DNA from: Chryseobacterium indicum
GTDB lineage: Bacteria; Bacteroidota; Bacteroidia; Flavobacteriales; Weeksellaceae
Assembly: GCF_021504595.1 (NCBI RefSeq)
Contig: NZ_JACSGT010000001.1
Location: 2,666,001 to 2,730,000, forward strand
DNA length: 64,000 nucleotides
Direction of reading: 5' to 3'
Shown here: piece by piece, positions 1 through 8,532 of the stretch
Layout: each line of letters opens with the position of its first letter
Position numbering within the stretch: position 1 is the first letter of the stretch
Notes under the pieces: generated by a model
Told to the model about the DNA's origin: nothing
The model's input: only the letters and a program-made list of their open reading frames with translations
The model's database searches: none
Made by a program: the position numbers and the translations under genes

Positions 1-2093
1 TTTGCGCTGATATCAAGACTGGTTCCGTCGCCAAACATCAGTTTTTTATCTTTTCTTAAATATTTAAAATCTCCGTTATTGCCATTGATATGGCTTACAC
101 TCGGACGTGAGGAACCGTCGGAATGGCTGAAACCGTTACAGCTGATGTCATTATAGCTTACTTCAAGCATTGCACCAAAAAGGCTTGCCAGTGTTTTTTC
201 ATTCACATATTTTCTCGGAGAGTCTACATTAAAAGTGTACTGATAGCTTCCTTTACTGTAGGTTTTGGTTACCTTATCAAAATTAATAAGATTGACCATC
301 ACTCCTTTTTTACCGTTTACCATCTGGGTCGGGATGATGTCGTAGGTTCCCAGCTCATGCAGGGTTCCTTCTTTATCATGGTAAATATACCTGTACTTTT
401 TTTTGTTTTCTTCTTTTACTGTTTTCGGAATTCTTTTTTCAATTCTTCCGTCACTGTAGATATGGTAAGTGATAAGACTGGTGGAAGATGACGTTGTCGC
501 TTTAACGTCCTGACAGGTGAAATCAGTAGTTTTTAATGCTTTTCCTTCGTTGTAAAAATCATTAATGGCTTCTTCGAATTCCCAGACGTACGACTTCCCT
601 TCTTTTCCTTCGTAATATCGTTTTTTTCCTTTTTTATCAATCCAGAATTCATGAGATTCCCTTTTAAACATGGGATTATCATCATATGCAGCTTTGGTAC
701 TGTCGTAAACCACATAGTCTTTTTCTGTTCCGTGGCCGCATGCTTTGGGATAATTAACCGCAAGATAGAGATCCGTCTTTGTCTTCAGCTTTCCCTGAAA
801 CCTTTTTTGTAAAAAGTGTTTTTCCACATAATCGAGCTGTTTCTCCGCAGTCATCTTAATGAGTTCGCTCCGCTTAATTCCCAAATCTATGGAAGCCACC
901 TGTCCGAACTGGATAAGCCCGACATATCCTCCTTTCCGGCTGTCGTCCTGATTGGATTTAAACGTTCCCACCGTAGGATCAAAACTTCTTCCCGTTTCCA
1001 GTGCCATAACCGCCATCAGCCAGTTTGCGCCTTCAAAATTCTGCTGCGGCAGTCCCAGATTCTGAGAAATCTTTATAACTTTTTTTCTGAATTCACAGCT
1101 TACTTTCCTTCCCCAGATGAGATCTTTATACAATTCTTTACAGATGCAGCCTTTCGGTGCCTGTGTTTTTCCTTCTACCACACTCGTTGTCTTACCTTCA
1201 GGTTTGGCAGCCGTAGGTTTTTTATCCGGTTTAACGGTTCCTTTAGATTCTGCCCAGTCCCAAAGTTCATTCCATGTATTTCTTAAGGATTCTGTGAAGG
1301 AATCAAATATTCCGCTGGTTTCTTTTTGTGAATCAGGTTTTGAAGCGGCGGGTGAACCGGTGGCTTTTGGTGTGGATTTCGGAGCCTGAGAGGACTGAAC
1401 AGGCGGTTTGTATTCTGGATTTTTTATCACCCTGTTTTCACTTGCGTACTTTCGGTCTTTGTAATATTCTACCGTCACATAAAATTCCAGTTCTTTAGGA
1501 TCTCTTTCGCCCTGCGAAGCTTTCTGCATCAAAGCTTTAGTAAGTATAAATTCTGCGGTTGCCGTTCCGGTTCTGGTTACAATGGCTTCTTTGCTGTCCA
1601 CAAATTTATTCTTAGAATTATGTCCTTCTCCGGCGGTATCATCTTCCCAAAGCGTAAACAATAATTTTTTACCTGCAAGATTTACGCACTGCGCACTGGC
1701 TACAAGCTTTTCCTGATAGCTGAAAACAGTTCCCGGAGAATCGTCTGCATAACGCAATTCCACTTTATTGATCTTGGGAACTTCTCCCTGTTGCGGAGTA
1801 ATATCAATGGTGGTACTTCCTTTTCCTTCCGGCTGATGAAGATACGCTTCCAGACGGTAGGTATTTTTAGCCGCAACTTCTCCAAATGTAAAACTTCCGT
1901 CCCCCACTTTTTTGATGTTGGTTGTCGTAAAACTTCCGTCGGGACGTTTTTTAAAAAGTTCCCAGGTAACCCCAGCAGGATTTCTCTCTTCTGCGGACGT
2001 GGCGGGATACCAGTCTGTAACCATGTAAGTGGTTTTTTCACCAACAACAGGACTTGGGTTTCCCGAGATTTTTGAAACTCCTTTTTTAGACAT
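1..2093 (-). CDS. T6SS-associated peptidoglycan-degrading effector, partial (3' end outside window)
   Basis: The ATG is at 2093 and 697 codons are visible before the frame leaves the window. Residues 1 to about 220 are beta-rich and Ig-like, followed by Pro/Ala/Lys-rich linkers (about 224-253 and 291-314). Residues 325-450 resemble a lytic transglycosylase/lysozyme fold: the segment ALETG carries the likely catalytic Glu366, and GLIQF lies at 392-396. Near the edge, SHINGNNGD supplies an HX6D pair (His668, Asp675) typical of M15-type zinc peptidases, so a second wall-cutting domain probably continues outside. The gene is 21 nt downstream of a DUF4280 PAAR-like gene and a tssR operon, which suggests delivery by the type VI system into the target periplasm. 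The transglycosylase-like reading is fairly firm; the M15 domain and effector role are inference. No immunity gene is visible. Confidence 0.72.
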   Translation of the reverse strand, partial: MSKKGVSKISGNPSPVVGEKTTYMVTDWYPATSAEERNPAGVTWELFKKRPDGSFTTTNIKKVGDGSFTFGEVAAKNTYRLEAYLHQPEGKGSTTIDITPQQGEVPKINKVELRYADDSPGTVFSYQEKLVASAQCVNLAGKKLLFTLWEDDTAGEGHNSKNKFVDSKEAIVTRTGTATAEFILTKALMQKASQGERDPKELEFYVTVEYYKDRKYASENRVIKNPEYKPPVQSSQAPKSTPKATGSPAASKPDSQKETSGIFDSFTESLRNTWNELWDWAESKGTVKPDKKPTAAKPEGKTTSVVEGKTQAPKGCICKELYKDLIWGRKVSCEFRKKVIKISQNLGLPQQNFEGANWLMAVMALETGRSFDPTVGTFKSNQDDSRKGGYVGLIQFGQVASIDLGIKRSELIKMTAEKQLDYVEKHFLQKRFQGKLKTKTDLYLAVNYPKACGHGTEKDYVVYDSTKAAYDDNPMFKRESHEFWIDKKGKKRYYEGKEGKSYVWEFEEAINDFYNEGKALKTTDFTCQDVKATTSSSTSLITYHIYSDGRIEKRIPKTVKEENKKKYRYIYHDKEGTLHELGTYDIIPTQMVNGKKGVMVNLINFDKVTKTYSKGSYQYTFNVDSPRKYVNEKTLASLFGAMLEVSYNDISCNGFSHSDGSSRPSVSHINGNNGDFKYLRKDKKLMFGDGTSLDISA

Positions 2094-2114
2094 AGAACGT
2101 TCTTTTTGAATTAA

Positions 2115-2618
2115 TTAGTAAGCATCGATTTCACTTTCGAGAACGGTCTCTTTAAAATCCTGCATCTTCACCAATGGATTGATGTGCTGAACGGTTTTAT
2201 TATCCGCATTTTTCACATTCTGTTTACTCATTTCTCCACGCTGTCCGTGATCTTTAATGGTAATTTTTCCTCCGATTACACATTGCAGTTCAGAAAGTTC
2301 AGTGACGATCTTTTTCCCCATAATGGTTACTTTATCATAAGTTTTCTGCCATTTTCCGGCTGGCGCATAAGAGCATGGCAGATAACCTCCTGAAGTAGGT
2401 TTTAGTTTACATTTTCCAAAACTGGGACCGGATGGGTTGAACTGAAGATCGTCTTCGGTAACGCCAAGAAAATCTGAATTACCATCGGAATCGTTCCAAA
2501 AATGTTTCTGATGGGAAGTAACTTTGTACTGGGGAAACTGATCACCCTGATTACACTGGGCTTTACCTTTCCGGACAACAAAATATTTGCCGTCATGAGG
2601 TGATGATTGCTGTGACAT
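2115..2618 (-). CDS. DUF4280 domain (PAAR-like) T6SS spike-tip protein
   Basis: This 167-residue protein matches my recollection of DUF4280, a family related to the PAAR tip of type VI spikes. It is rich in short beta segments and has cysteines in pairs expected for such a fold (for example around GKAQCNQGD, GKCKLKP, YLPCSY and LQCVIGG). DUF4280 proteins usually sit directly upstream of effectors and are thought to mount them on the VgrG spike. Here the gene lies 21 nt upstream of the peptidoglycan-hydrolase effector and downstream of tssR, matching that role. Start ATG at 2618. It is separated from tssR by a hairpin terminator, so it may have its own promoter in the 92-nt gap. Assignment is by family resemblance; metal binding is not shown. 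Confidence 0.8.
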   Translation of the reverse strand: MSQQSSPHDGKYFVVRKGKAQCNQGDQFPQYKVTSHQKHFWNDSDGNSDFLGVTEDDLQFNPSGPSFGKCKLKPTSGGYLPCSYAPAGKWQKTYDKVTIMGKKIVTELSELQCVIGGKITIKDHGQRGEMSKQNVKNADNKTVQHINPLVKMQDFKETVLESEIDAY

Positions 2619-2667
2619 ATTTACGTGATTTGGGTAACCAAAGATAAAAAATTTACATTAAAAAATA

Positions 2668-2699
2668 AAAAAAGCAGAAAATTATTTTCCGCTTTTTTG
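2668..2699. terminator. Hairpin terminator downstream of tssR
   Basis: An A-rich/T-rich flanked hairpin (GGAAAAT / ATTTTC stem extended by GC and A/T runs) lies 12 nt after the tssR stop. Both flanks carry homopolymer runs, so it could act in either direction, but only minus-strand genes flank it. Confidence 0.6.
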
Positions 2700-2710
2700 T
2701 TTATAAAGAA

Positions 2711-5110
2711 TTAATGTTGAGTATATTCCGGTTCCTCGACAGGCATCATGGTCGGCATGAAATATTCATTCAGCCAGTAGAAAGTCTGTCCGTTCTGCTT
2801 GATTTTTACCGCAGGATCATTTCTGTGAGACAACATTCTGTCGGCTAAATCTTTGTAATGTTTAAAATAGGTTTTTACCGTTTCATTGGTCACAATTTTA
2901 GATTTTTTCCAGCCTTTCAGCATGTATTTCGACATCAGTTCTTCATCAGAATTATCAAAACCTGTACTTATTCCCACGGAGTAAGACATCGGCTGTTTGT
3001 AAAGATCGCTTTTGTCTAAAAATTTCAGAGTGGGATTGTATTTTTTCAGCAGTTTCACGTACTCGTTAATCGCTCTGGACTGACTGAAATCTGATCTTTC
3101 CGCTCCGGTGTTCTGATAAACTTCCGTGTAGAAAAGTTTTAAATTATCAAATTCTTTTTCAGAAATTAAAATTCCTTTTTCCAATCCGGGTTTGTAGTCT
3201 TTCAGCTCTTTCGGAATATAACCTTTCACCAGAAACGGATTTCCGTAATTGATGAGCTGTGCGGCAATTCCTGCCGGAACCGGATTGGTAAGTCCCGGAT
3301 AAAGATATTTGTATTTTAAATCTACATCCGTTCTTCCTGCTCCTACTGATGAATGGAAATAATCGTTTAAAGATTTATCCAAAGTCGTATTATCGAGAGT
3401 AACCTGTGCAATCAGGCTGTCGACAGATTTTTTAAGATAACCCGGCTTCGCGATATCTCCTTTTTTAGGAAAAATTACAAATCCCTGTGCCATACTCTGC
3501 TTCGGATAATCGAGTGAGAAAAAGCCTTCGTCTCCTTCGATAAGGCTGAAATTATTTTTCGTTAAAACATCATTCTGATTAATAATTTTCTGTTTTTTCA
3601 GTTCAGCAATATTTTTTGCGGTATTGGTTACCACATTTTCTGCCATCAAAACAAAATCGTTGTAGGTATCGGATGATCTTGCACTGGTCTGGAACATGAT
3701 CAGTCTCGCCTGAGCCTGCGTTAGAGAATTGATGACTCCGTACATATTTCCGCCCTGACTGGATGATGTTCCCACCGTTATGACAATATTGGTTTCATCC
3801 GGAACGTTGGATAAGAGGTTTCCGGCTGCCATCAAACCTTCATTTACAGGCTGATAACCGCTGTTGCTTACACAGTTCATCTCATTGCTCTTCTGATCGA
3901 TGAAGGTGGTTATTTTGCTGTAATCTGTGCTTAAATTTGAAACCGCCACATTGTCTCCACACGAATTATTTTTGTACAAAACAACTCCGTATTTTACCTG
4001 ATTAAAGTAAGATGGCTTCTCGAATCTCAACTGTAAATCCTGTAATAAAGATTTCACAATCGGAGCATAAGGTGCATTCGGAGCACTGATATCTAAAGCA
4101 AATACGATATTTATTTTTTTATTTTTTTCTGTGATTTCGCGGTAACGGTCGAAATAAATCGGCTCTCCTAATACATTGAAAACGTAATTTTTGCTGTAAT
4201 CTAAAATATTGGTAAAATACTTTGTTTTAGAATCCGGAGTGGGTGGTTCATTTAAGGGTAATGTTACCGGAAAAATATTTTCAAGCGGTGTTCTTTTGTT
4301 CACATCCGTTAATAAAACGGCGATTCTGTTTTCGGTATCGTTTCCTCCCGGAGCACCTTCATGAATTCCCAGCGTGGTTTCTGTAATTCCTGTGGTATTT
4401 TTCATTTTTACGGCAGAACGTTCTCCCCATGTGGAAACTACGTTGGAACTTACCCATCCGTACAGACTTGTACTGATGCTGTCGATATCGATATTTGGTT
4501 TTTTACCCACCAGAAATCGTTTGTTGTTTTCCGCCTGTTTGTAGACGTATACGATCTGTCCGTTCGGGATTTTCACATCTGCCTGTTCAATAAGACTCGG
4601 CGAATTGAAAACCATAATGGAATCATTCTTATAATATCTTTCTGAGTTTTTGATGACCTCACTGTTGCTCGGTACAATGGCTACTCTTACCGGAAAACCT
4701 GTCTTTTCGCTTTTTAAGGAATTGCTCCATAAAAGCAGATCAGATTCCGGAATCCAGCCATAGGTTTTGATCTGTTTGGAAGATACTTTTTTCATGAGCG
4801 CATCCGGAATATATTCTGCAACTTTTACCATTCCGTCACGGTTTTTTAAAACCATTAAAGGCTCTAAAAATTTAACTTCTTTATAGGATTTCTCATCGCT
4901 TTTATCGAGATATGCGGTATTTCGGGATCTGTCTGATATGGCAATCCACGGAACTGATTTTTTAGGAAAACCGTTTACGACCGGCGAATTATCAACCTGT
5001 CCGTAATGGGTGGGTTCGGGAGTTCTTTTCGACGGCAGTTTTACCTGACAGCTTACGAGCAATACTGAAACTCCGATATAATATGCTGCTAGAGGAAGTT
5101 TATTTTTCAT
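2711..5110 (-). CDS. tssR: Type VI secretion system protein TssR
   Basis: This 799-residue protein is a component specific to the Bacteroidota T6SS(iii) trans-envelope complex. It starts with a signal peptide and lipobox-like segment (VLLVSCQ, Cys at about 21), so it is probably an outer-membrane or periplasmic lipoprotein. Early residues resemble two SH3-like segments (each with a GWIP/GWVS element). A von Willebrand A-like domain starts near residue 330 (INIVFALDIS), with a possible MIDAS-type DxS. Length agrees with TssR proteins of other flavobacteria. The gene follows a PKD membrane protein and two small membrane proteins on the same strand with gaps of 11-59 nt, as expected of one operon for the TssN/O/P/Q/R complex. 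Identification rests on overall sequence recollection and gene order. Confidence 0.85.
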   Translation of the reverse strand: MKNKLPLAAYYIGVSVLLVSCQVKLPSKRTPEPTHYGQVDNSPVVNGFPKKSVPWIAISDRSRNTAYLDKSDEKSYKEVKFLEPLMVLKNRDGMVKVAEYIPDALMKKVSSKQIKTYGWIPESDLLLWSNSLKSEKTGFPVRVAIVPSNSEVIKNSERYYKNDSIMVFNSPSLIEQADVKIPNGQIVYVYKQAENNKRFLVGKKPNIDIDSISTSLYGWVSSNVVSTWGERSAVKMKNTTGITETTLGIHEGAPGGNDTENRIAVLLTDVNKRTPLENIFPVTLPLNEPPTPDSKTKYFTNILDYSKNYVFNVLGEPIYFDRYREITEKNKKINIVFALDISAPNAPYAPIVKSLLQDLQLRFEKPSYFNQVKYGVVLYKNNSCGDNVAVSNLSTDYSKITTFIDQKSNEMNCVSNSGYQPVNEGLMAAGNLLSNVPDETNIVITVGTSSSQGGNMYGVINSLTQAQARLIMFQTSARSSDTYNDFVLMAENVVTNTAKNIAELKKQKIINQNDVLTKNNFSLIEGDEGFFSLDYPKQSMAQGFVIFPKKGDIAKPGYLKKSVDSLIAQVTLDNTTLDKSLNDYFHSSVGAGRTDVDLKYKYLYPGLTNPVPAGIAAQLINYGNPFLVKGYIPKELKDYKPGLEKGILISEKEFDNLKLFYTEVYQNTGAERSDFSQSRAINEYVKLLKKYNPTLKFLDKSDLYKQPMSYSVGISTGFDNSDEELMSKYMLKGWKKSKIVTNETVKTYFKHYKDLADRMLSHRNDPAVKIKQNGQTFYWLNEYFMPTMMPVEEPEYTQH

Positions 5111-5164
5111 CCTGATTTATTTAATGATTGGTGTGTTGGTTCAAGAAAATTTCTGAACGGAAAA

Positions 5165-6073
5165 TTATTTACTTTGGTTAATATCAACTTTGGTTACACA
5201 GTTCTGTGCATCATCGAAGTTTACCTTTACGGTCTGAATGACCATGTTTTTATCAAACTGAAGACCTGCACAGTACATGTAAAAGTTATTGACTTTGCTG
5301 TCGCTTACTTTTACCACGGTATTTTCATTGTTGCACAGATAGGTTCTCAGTAAATAATTGTAATGCATATTGAAGCTGTTTCCGTTGGCAATCTGCTGAA
5401 GATGATATTTAAAATCATTATCAATTTTAGCATAAGCATCTTCTACACTTACCTCTTCTTCAAGCGCATCATAGGCGGGAAGAATTTTAATCTGATGAAG
5501 AATCGGCTCTGCGCTTTCGTCGGTGTAAAGTGTTACGACATAATCTCCCGGTTTTTTATAGGAATATATTGCCATTTTATCTTTAGAATCGATGTTTCCG
5601 GTTTCTCCGAACTTCCATGTAAACTGTTTGGCATCGGAAATCGCCCGGAACTGTACGTTTTCAAACTGCATTGCCTGAGTCTGTGCATCGATTAAAGTTC
5701 TTGTTTTTACAGAATCTACAGGCTTCGGAATTGATCTTGCGGAAACCATTACGGGAAAAGATTTGGAATATTTGTTATCAATAATCAGCGTTACCTGATA
5801 ATATCCCGGTCTGTTGTAAAAGTGGAAGCCGCTGTTTTTATCGCTTGAAGTTCCGTCTCCGAAGATCCATTTTTTGGTTTTTGCAAACTGGGTTTTGTCT
5901 TCAAACAAAAGGGTGTCTCCTACTTTCAGGGAAGAGGGATAAACTACCCCTACAATATCATCTGCGGAGTGGATCACCTTCTTCTGCAGCCACAGGGCAA
6001 CCAGTGCCGCGATAAGCAGCGTCGCAATAACACCGATGATAATGTTCTTTTTGTTTTTTTGAAAATAATTCAT
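5165..6073 (-). CDS. PKD-domain inner-membrane protein of the T6SS(iii) envelope complex (TssP-like)
   Basis: The protein has 302 residues. Residues 10-28 form a single hydrophobic segment (IIIGVIATLLIAALVALWL) after a Lys/Asn-rich cytosolic stub, so the rest is periplasmic. Two PKD-type beta sandwiches follow: the first has WIFGDGTSS with HFYNRPGYYQVTL, the second has FTWKFGETG with YSYKKPGDYVVTLY. The C-terminal ~100 residues contain three cysteines (for example YLCNNEN, MYCAGL, QNCVTK) that could form disulfides. PKD membrane proteins next to tssR in Bacteroidota are likely TssP. Seen directly: topology and PKD motifs. Inferred: the TssP name and membership of the T6SS baseplate-anchoring envelope complex. 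Confidence 0.7.
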   Translation of the reverse strand: MNYFQKNKKNIIIGVIATLLIAALVALWLQKKVIHSADDIVGVVYPSSLKVGDTLLFEDKTQFAKTKKWIFGDGTSSDKNSGFHFYNRPGYYQVTLIIDNKYSKSFPVMVSARSIPKPVDSVKTRTLIDAQTQAMQFENVQFRAISDAKQFTWKFGETGNIDSKDKMAIYSYKKPGDYVVTLYTDESAEPILHQIKILPAYDALEEEVSVEDAYAKIDNDFKYHLQQIANGNSFNMHYNYLLRTYLCNNENTVVKVSDSKVNNFYMYCAGLQFDKNMVIQTVKVNFDDAQNCVTKVDINQSK

Positions 6074-6132
6074 AGTTAATGATTGTGTGATGTGTGTTTT
6101 ATTTGGTGTGTCTTATGAAAGGATATGAAAAT

Positions 6133-6660
6133 TTACTGAGTCCGCGCTTTTAAAGCTGTTTCCCGCTGAAAAAGCTGGCTTTTCTTTTCTTTAAAACCTA
6201 TGGAGCATTCTTCAAACTGTTTTTCGAAGCTTTTGATGTTTTCCGTTTTGCTGGAAATTACTTTTTTGTCGTTGAAATACATTTTGTAAAATTTCGCAAT
6301 CTGCGGATACGCATCTTTTCTGATATCTGAAATATTGTCGCCGTTCTGGAAATAATTGGCAACATCGTTAATTCCGTACATGATGTTGCTTTCCACAAAA
6401 GGCTGCGGCGATTCATCCGTTAAACGGTTGATCATCGAAAAGGTGCTGTCTAAGGTTTTATAGGAAAACTTCTGCTTTTGGTCGAACTTTGCTTTTTCTT
6501 CAAGATTCTGCACCGAGATCATGTCTTCGTCTGAAAACGGAGATTCAAAACCTTTTAAAAAAATGATTCCCAGAAAAATAAGTGCTGCAAAAAGCATTAC
6601 AATTAAATATAAAAACTGATAATGCTTTTCTTTTTTAGATAGTGTGATTTGTCCCTGCAT
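6133..6660 (-). CDS. Small single-pass membrane protein of the T6SS(iii) operon (TssO/TssQ-like)
   Basis: This 175-residue protein has a short basic N-terminus, one membrane helix (about residues 16-36, FLYLIVMLFAALIFLGIIF) and a mostly helical, charged periplasmic domain ending in Arg-Thr-Gln. There is no lipobox, so it is not a lipoprotein. Its place between a PKD protein and another small single-pass protein, all upstream of tssR and with only an 11-nt gap to the gene before it, indicates that it belongs to the T6SS(iii) trans-envelope complex. I cannot decide which of the small Tss subunits it is. It shares the plan of the upstream gene (one helix near residue 25 followed by a helical domain), so the two may be distant paralogues. 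Confidence 0.6.
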   Translation of the reverse strand: MQGQITLSKKEKHYQFLYLIVMLFAALIFLGIIFLKGFESPFSDEDMISVQNLEEKAKFDQKQKFSYKTLDSTFSMINRLTDESPQPFVESNIMYGINDVANYFQNGDNISDIRKDAYPQIAKFYKMYFNDKKVISSKTENIKSFEKQFEECSIGFKEKKSQLFQRETALKARTQ

Positions 6661-6671
6661 AATTTTAGTTT

Positions 6672-7208
6672 TTATCTTCTTCGTTTGCTTCCCGAGAATT
6701 TTCTTGTAGGATCTACCCTTAGTTCATGGTTTACAATGCCCACTTTTCCGCGGCATTCGCTGAGGTCTCTCAATGCATTCTGCTCTTTGTAGGAAACATT
6801 TACAATCTGATTTTTCAGTGCAAGCATCGGCTCGATCTGTTTCATGAGGATGGAATAATGCTTAAAATTATCTGCGCTGTCTTTCCCCATGATATTTTTG
6901 GCATCCCTTACGTTATCCATAATGTAGTTGCGGAGGAAAATATCGTTATCCACCTTGCTGATATCGAGCTGATCCATCCGGTACAGGATACTGTCTACAT
7001 GGATTCTGAGAAGATCGCTTCTTGTAAGCAGTTCACGGTAGTCGTCCGCCTGTTTTTTGATCCCTTCTCTTTGGATATCATAGCTTTTAAAAAAGAAAAA
7101 GACACAGATGAAGGATACACCTGATAAGACAATGAATGACAGAACAAATTTCCAGATGCCCGCCCTAACGTCGGCATGGTTTAATTTTCTCTCCCTGTTC
7201 GAAGACAT
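6672..7208 (-). CDS. tssO: Type VI secretion transmembrane protein TssO
   Basis: I chose the ATG at 7208 (MSSNRERKLNHADV), giving 178 residues. The longer open frame to 7262 adds a segment of unlikely composition. A basic N-terminus (RERKLN) precedes one membrane helix (about residues 18-40, ending SFICVFFFFKSYD), then a helical periplasmic domain with many Asp/Arg residues and a basic tail (SGSKRRR). The RERKLN start followed by a single helix fits my memory of TssO proteins in Flavobacterium and Chryseobacterium T6SS(iii) clusters. It is the first gene of the visible operon; the divergent response regulator lies 179 nt away. The assignment to TssO rather than another small Tss subunit is moderate. 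Confidence 0.62.
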   Translation of the reverse strand: MSSNRERKLNHADVRAGIWKFVLSFIVLSGVSFICVFFFFKSYDIQREGIKKQADDYRELLTRSDLLRIHVDSILYRMDQLDISKVDNDIFLRNYIMDNVRDAKNIMGKDSADNFKHYSILMKQIEPMLALKNQIVNVSYKEQNALRDLSECRGKVGIVNHELRVDPTRKFSGSKRRR

Positions 7209-7387
7209 ATTTTGTGATTTGGTTTGGTTATGTGAAATTATAAAAAAATAATTTATGCACAAAATTTAAGTTTTCACTTTAAATAATTCTATTTTCTGAA
7301 TTAAATTAAGATTAATTTTAACTTTCAGCATATTTTCCTAATTTAGTGATCTGAATTTTAATTATCATCCACCAAATCGATAATAAA

Positions 7388-8059
7388 GTGAGCAAAATAT
7401 TAACCAATACTGTGCGATTTTCTATTGCCGACAGTGATTTTTATTTTAAGAAAATCATGATCAAAACGCTGACGGAAAATCCGTTCTACATGCTGCTGAA
7501 CGACTGCAACAACGGGCATGAACTTATCAGCCGGAATTACAGAAGACAGGAAGACGTATTTATTGTAGAGCTTTTTATGCCTGTTCTCAGCGGGCTGGAA
7601 GCCATTAAATACATCCGGAAAAACGATTCTGAAACTCCTGTTATTACGTATTCCGGAACCTATCAGGAAGATATGGCGGAAATTCTTTCTAAAATTCCCA
7701 ACACTTTTTACTGTGAGAAAAAAAGTACCATCATTAAAGAAATTATCAAAGGAAAAATTACCTCAGACAGTTTCGATTATGAAGCCTACACGAAACATTG
7801 GGAGCAGCAGCCCTTAGCGGTAATGGATTATATGAACCGGCAGAAAAAAAGCCAGGAAGAACTTTCCCCAACGGAAATACAGCTGATGAAATTCTGCTAT
7901 GAAGGCTTCAGTAACAAGGAGATAGGAGAAAAACTGAACCTCAGTACGAGAACAATCGATACGTACATCAACCGTCTTACGGAAAAGCTCGGATTAAAGA
8001 CAAAACTTCACCTGATCCGCTTCTGCGTAGAGAACGGCTACTACAATTCCAGTATGTAA
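7388..8059 (+). CDS. LuxR-type response regulator with an atypical receiver (Glu at the phospho-acceptor site)
   Basis: The 223-residue protein starts with GTG at 7388 and has an N-terminal receiver-like domain (1-125) and a C-terminal LuxR/GerE helix-turn-helix (about 155-220; LSPTEIQLMKFCYEGFSNKE, then LSTRTIDTYINRLTEKLGLK). In the receiver, the acidic pocket is reduced to IADSD and the residue after strand 3, normally Asp, is Glu61 (FIVELFMPVLSG; codon GAG at 7568-7570). The conserved Lys is kept in YCEKKS. Such a Glu often mimics phosphorylation, so the protein may be constitutively active or controlled by protein contacts. It is transcribed divergently from the T6SS operon and may regulate it; this is inference from position. 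No partner kinase is adjacent. Confidence 0.8.
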   Translation: MSKILTNTVRFSIADSDFYFKKIMIKTLTENPFYMLLNDCNNGHELISRNYRRQEDVFIVELFMPVLSGLEAIKYIRKNDSETPVITYSGTYQEDMAEILSKIPNTFYCEKKSTIIKEIIKGKITSDSFDYEAYTKHWEQQPLAVMDYMNRQKKSQEELSPTEIQLMKFCYEGFSNKEIGEKLNLSTRTIDTYINRLTEKLGLKTKLHLIRFCVENGYYNSSM

Positions 8060-8135
8060 TCGTGACTTAACAGAACATCTGTACAGAATAAATACTAAGT
8101 TTTCAACCTCTTATCAAAAAATATTTTATCACTAA

Positions 8136-8168
8136 TTTGCTAATATTCAATTTTTTTAACTAAATTTG
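8136..8168 (+). promoter_or_regulatory. Bacteroidota-type promoter for the HU gene
   Basis: TTTG at 8136-8139 and TAAATTTG at 8161-8168 are separated by 21 nt, fitting the flavobacterial -33 TTTG / -7 TAnnTTTG consensus. Transcription would begin near 8175, about 25 nt before the HU start codon. Confidence 0.65.
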
Positions 8169-8199
8169 CACACCTAAAATTTAAAATTAAAATAAGGAA

Positions 8200-8490
8200 A
8201 TGACAAAGGCAGAATTGGTAAACACCATCTCAAACAAGTTGGGAACCGAAAAGAATGAAACACAGAAAGTTGTAGAGGCATTTATGCAAGAAATCAGGAC
8301 TTCTATGTATAATGGAGATAATGTTTATCTAAGAGGTTTTGGATCTTTTATCATTAAAACAAGAGCAGCAAAAACAGGAAGAAACATCTCTAAGAACACT
8401 GCCATTGAAATCCCTGCTCATAACATTCCTGCTTTCAAGCCATCAAAATCTTTTGTGGAGAAAGTAAAAACGAAAGTTACAGTAAAATAA
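8200..8490 (+). CDS. HU-family DNA-binding protein
   Basis: This 96-residue protein is a typical HU/IHF-family DNA-bending protein: MTKAELVNTISNKLG opens the helical dimerisation half, GDNVYLRGFGSF forms the conserved turn before the DNA-binding arms, and the tip region reads GRNISKNTAIEIPAHNIPAF with the intercalating proline, followed by PSKSFVEKVK. Length is standard for the family. A good -33/-7 promoter lies just upstream, and the gene is followed by a tiny basic peptide gene and RNase G, a gene order I recall as conserved in flavobacteria. It should act in nucleoid organisation. The call is firm; which HU paralogue it is cannot be told. Confidence 0.95.
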   Translation: MTKAELVNTISNKLGTEKNETQKVVEAFMQEIRTSMYNGDNVYLRGFGSFIIKTRAAKTGRNISKNTAIEIPAHNIPAFKPSKSFVEKVKTKVTVK

Positions 8491-8532
8491 GAAATTAACT
8501 GAATATTAACTAGTTACTAAAAAATTATAATT

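Noticed and set aside
123..1389. Plus-strand frames in the first 2 kb
   Set aside because: They are antisense to the long effector gene, which stays open for 697 codons to the window edge with clear catalytic motifs.
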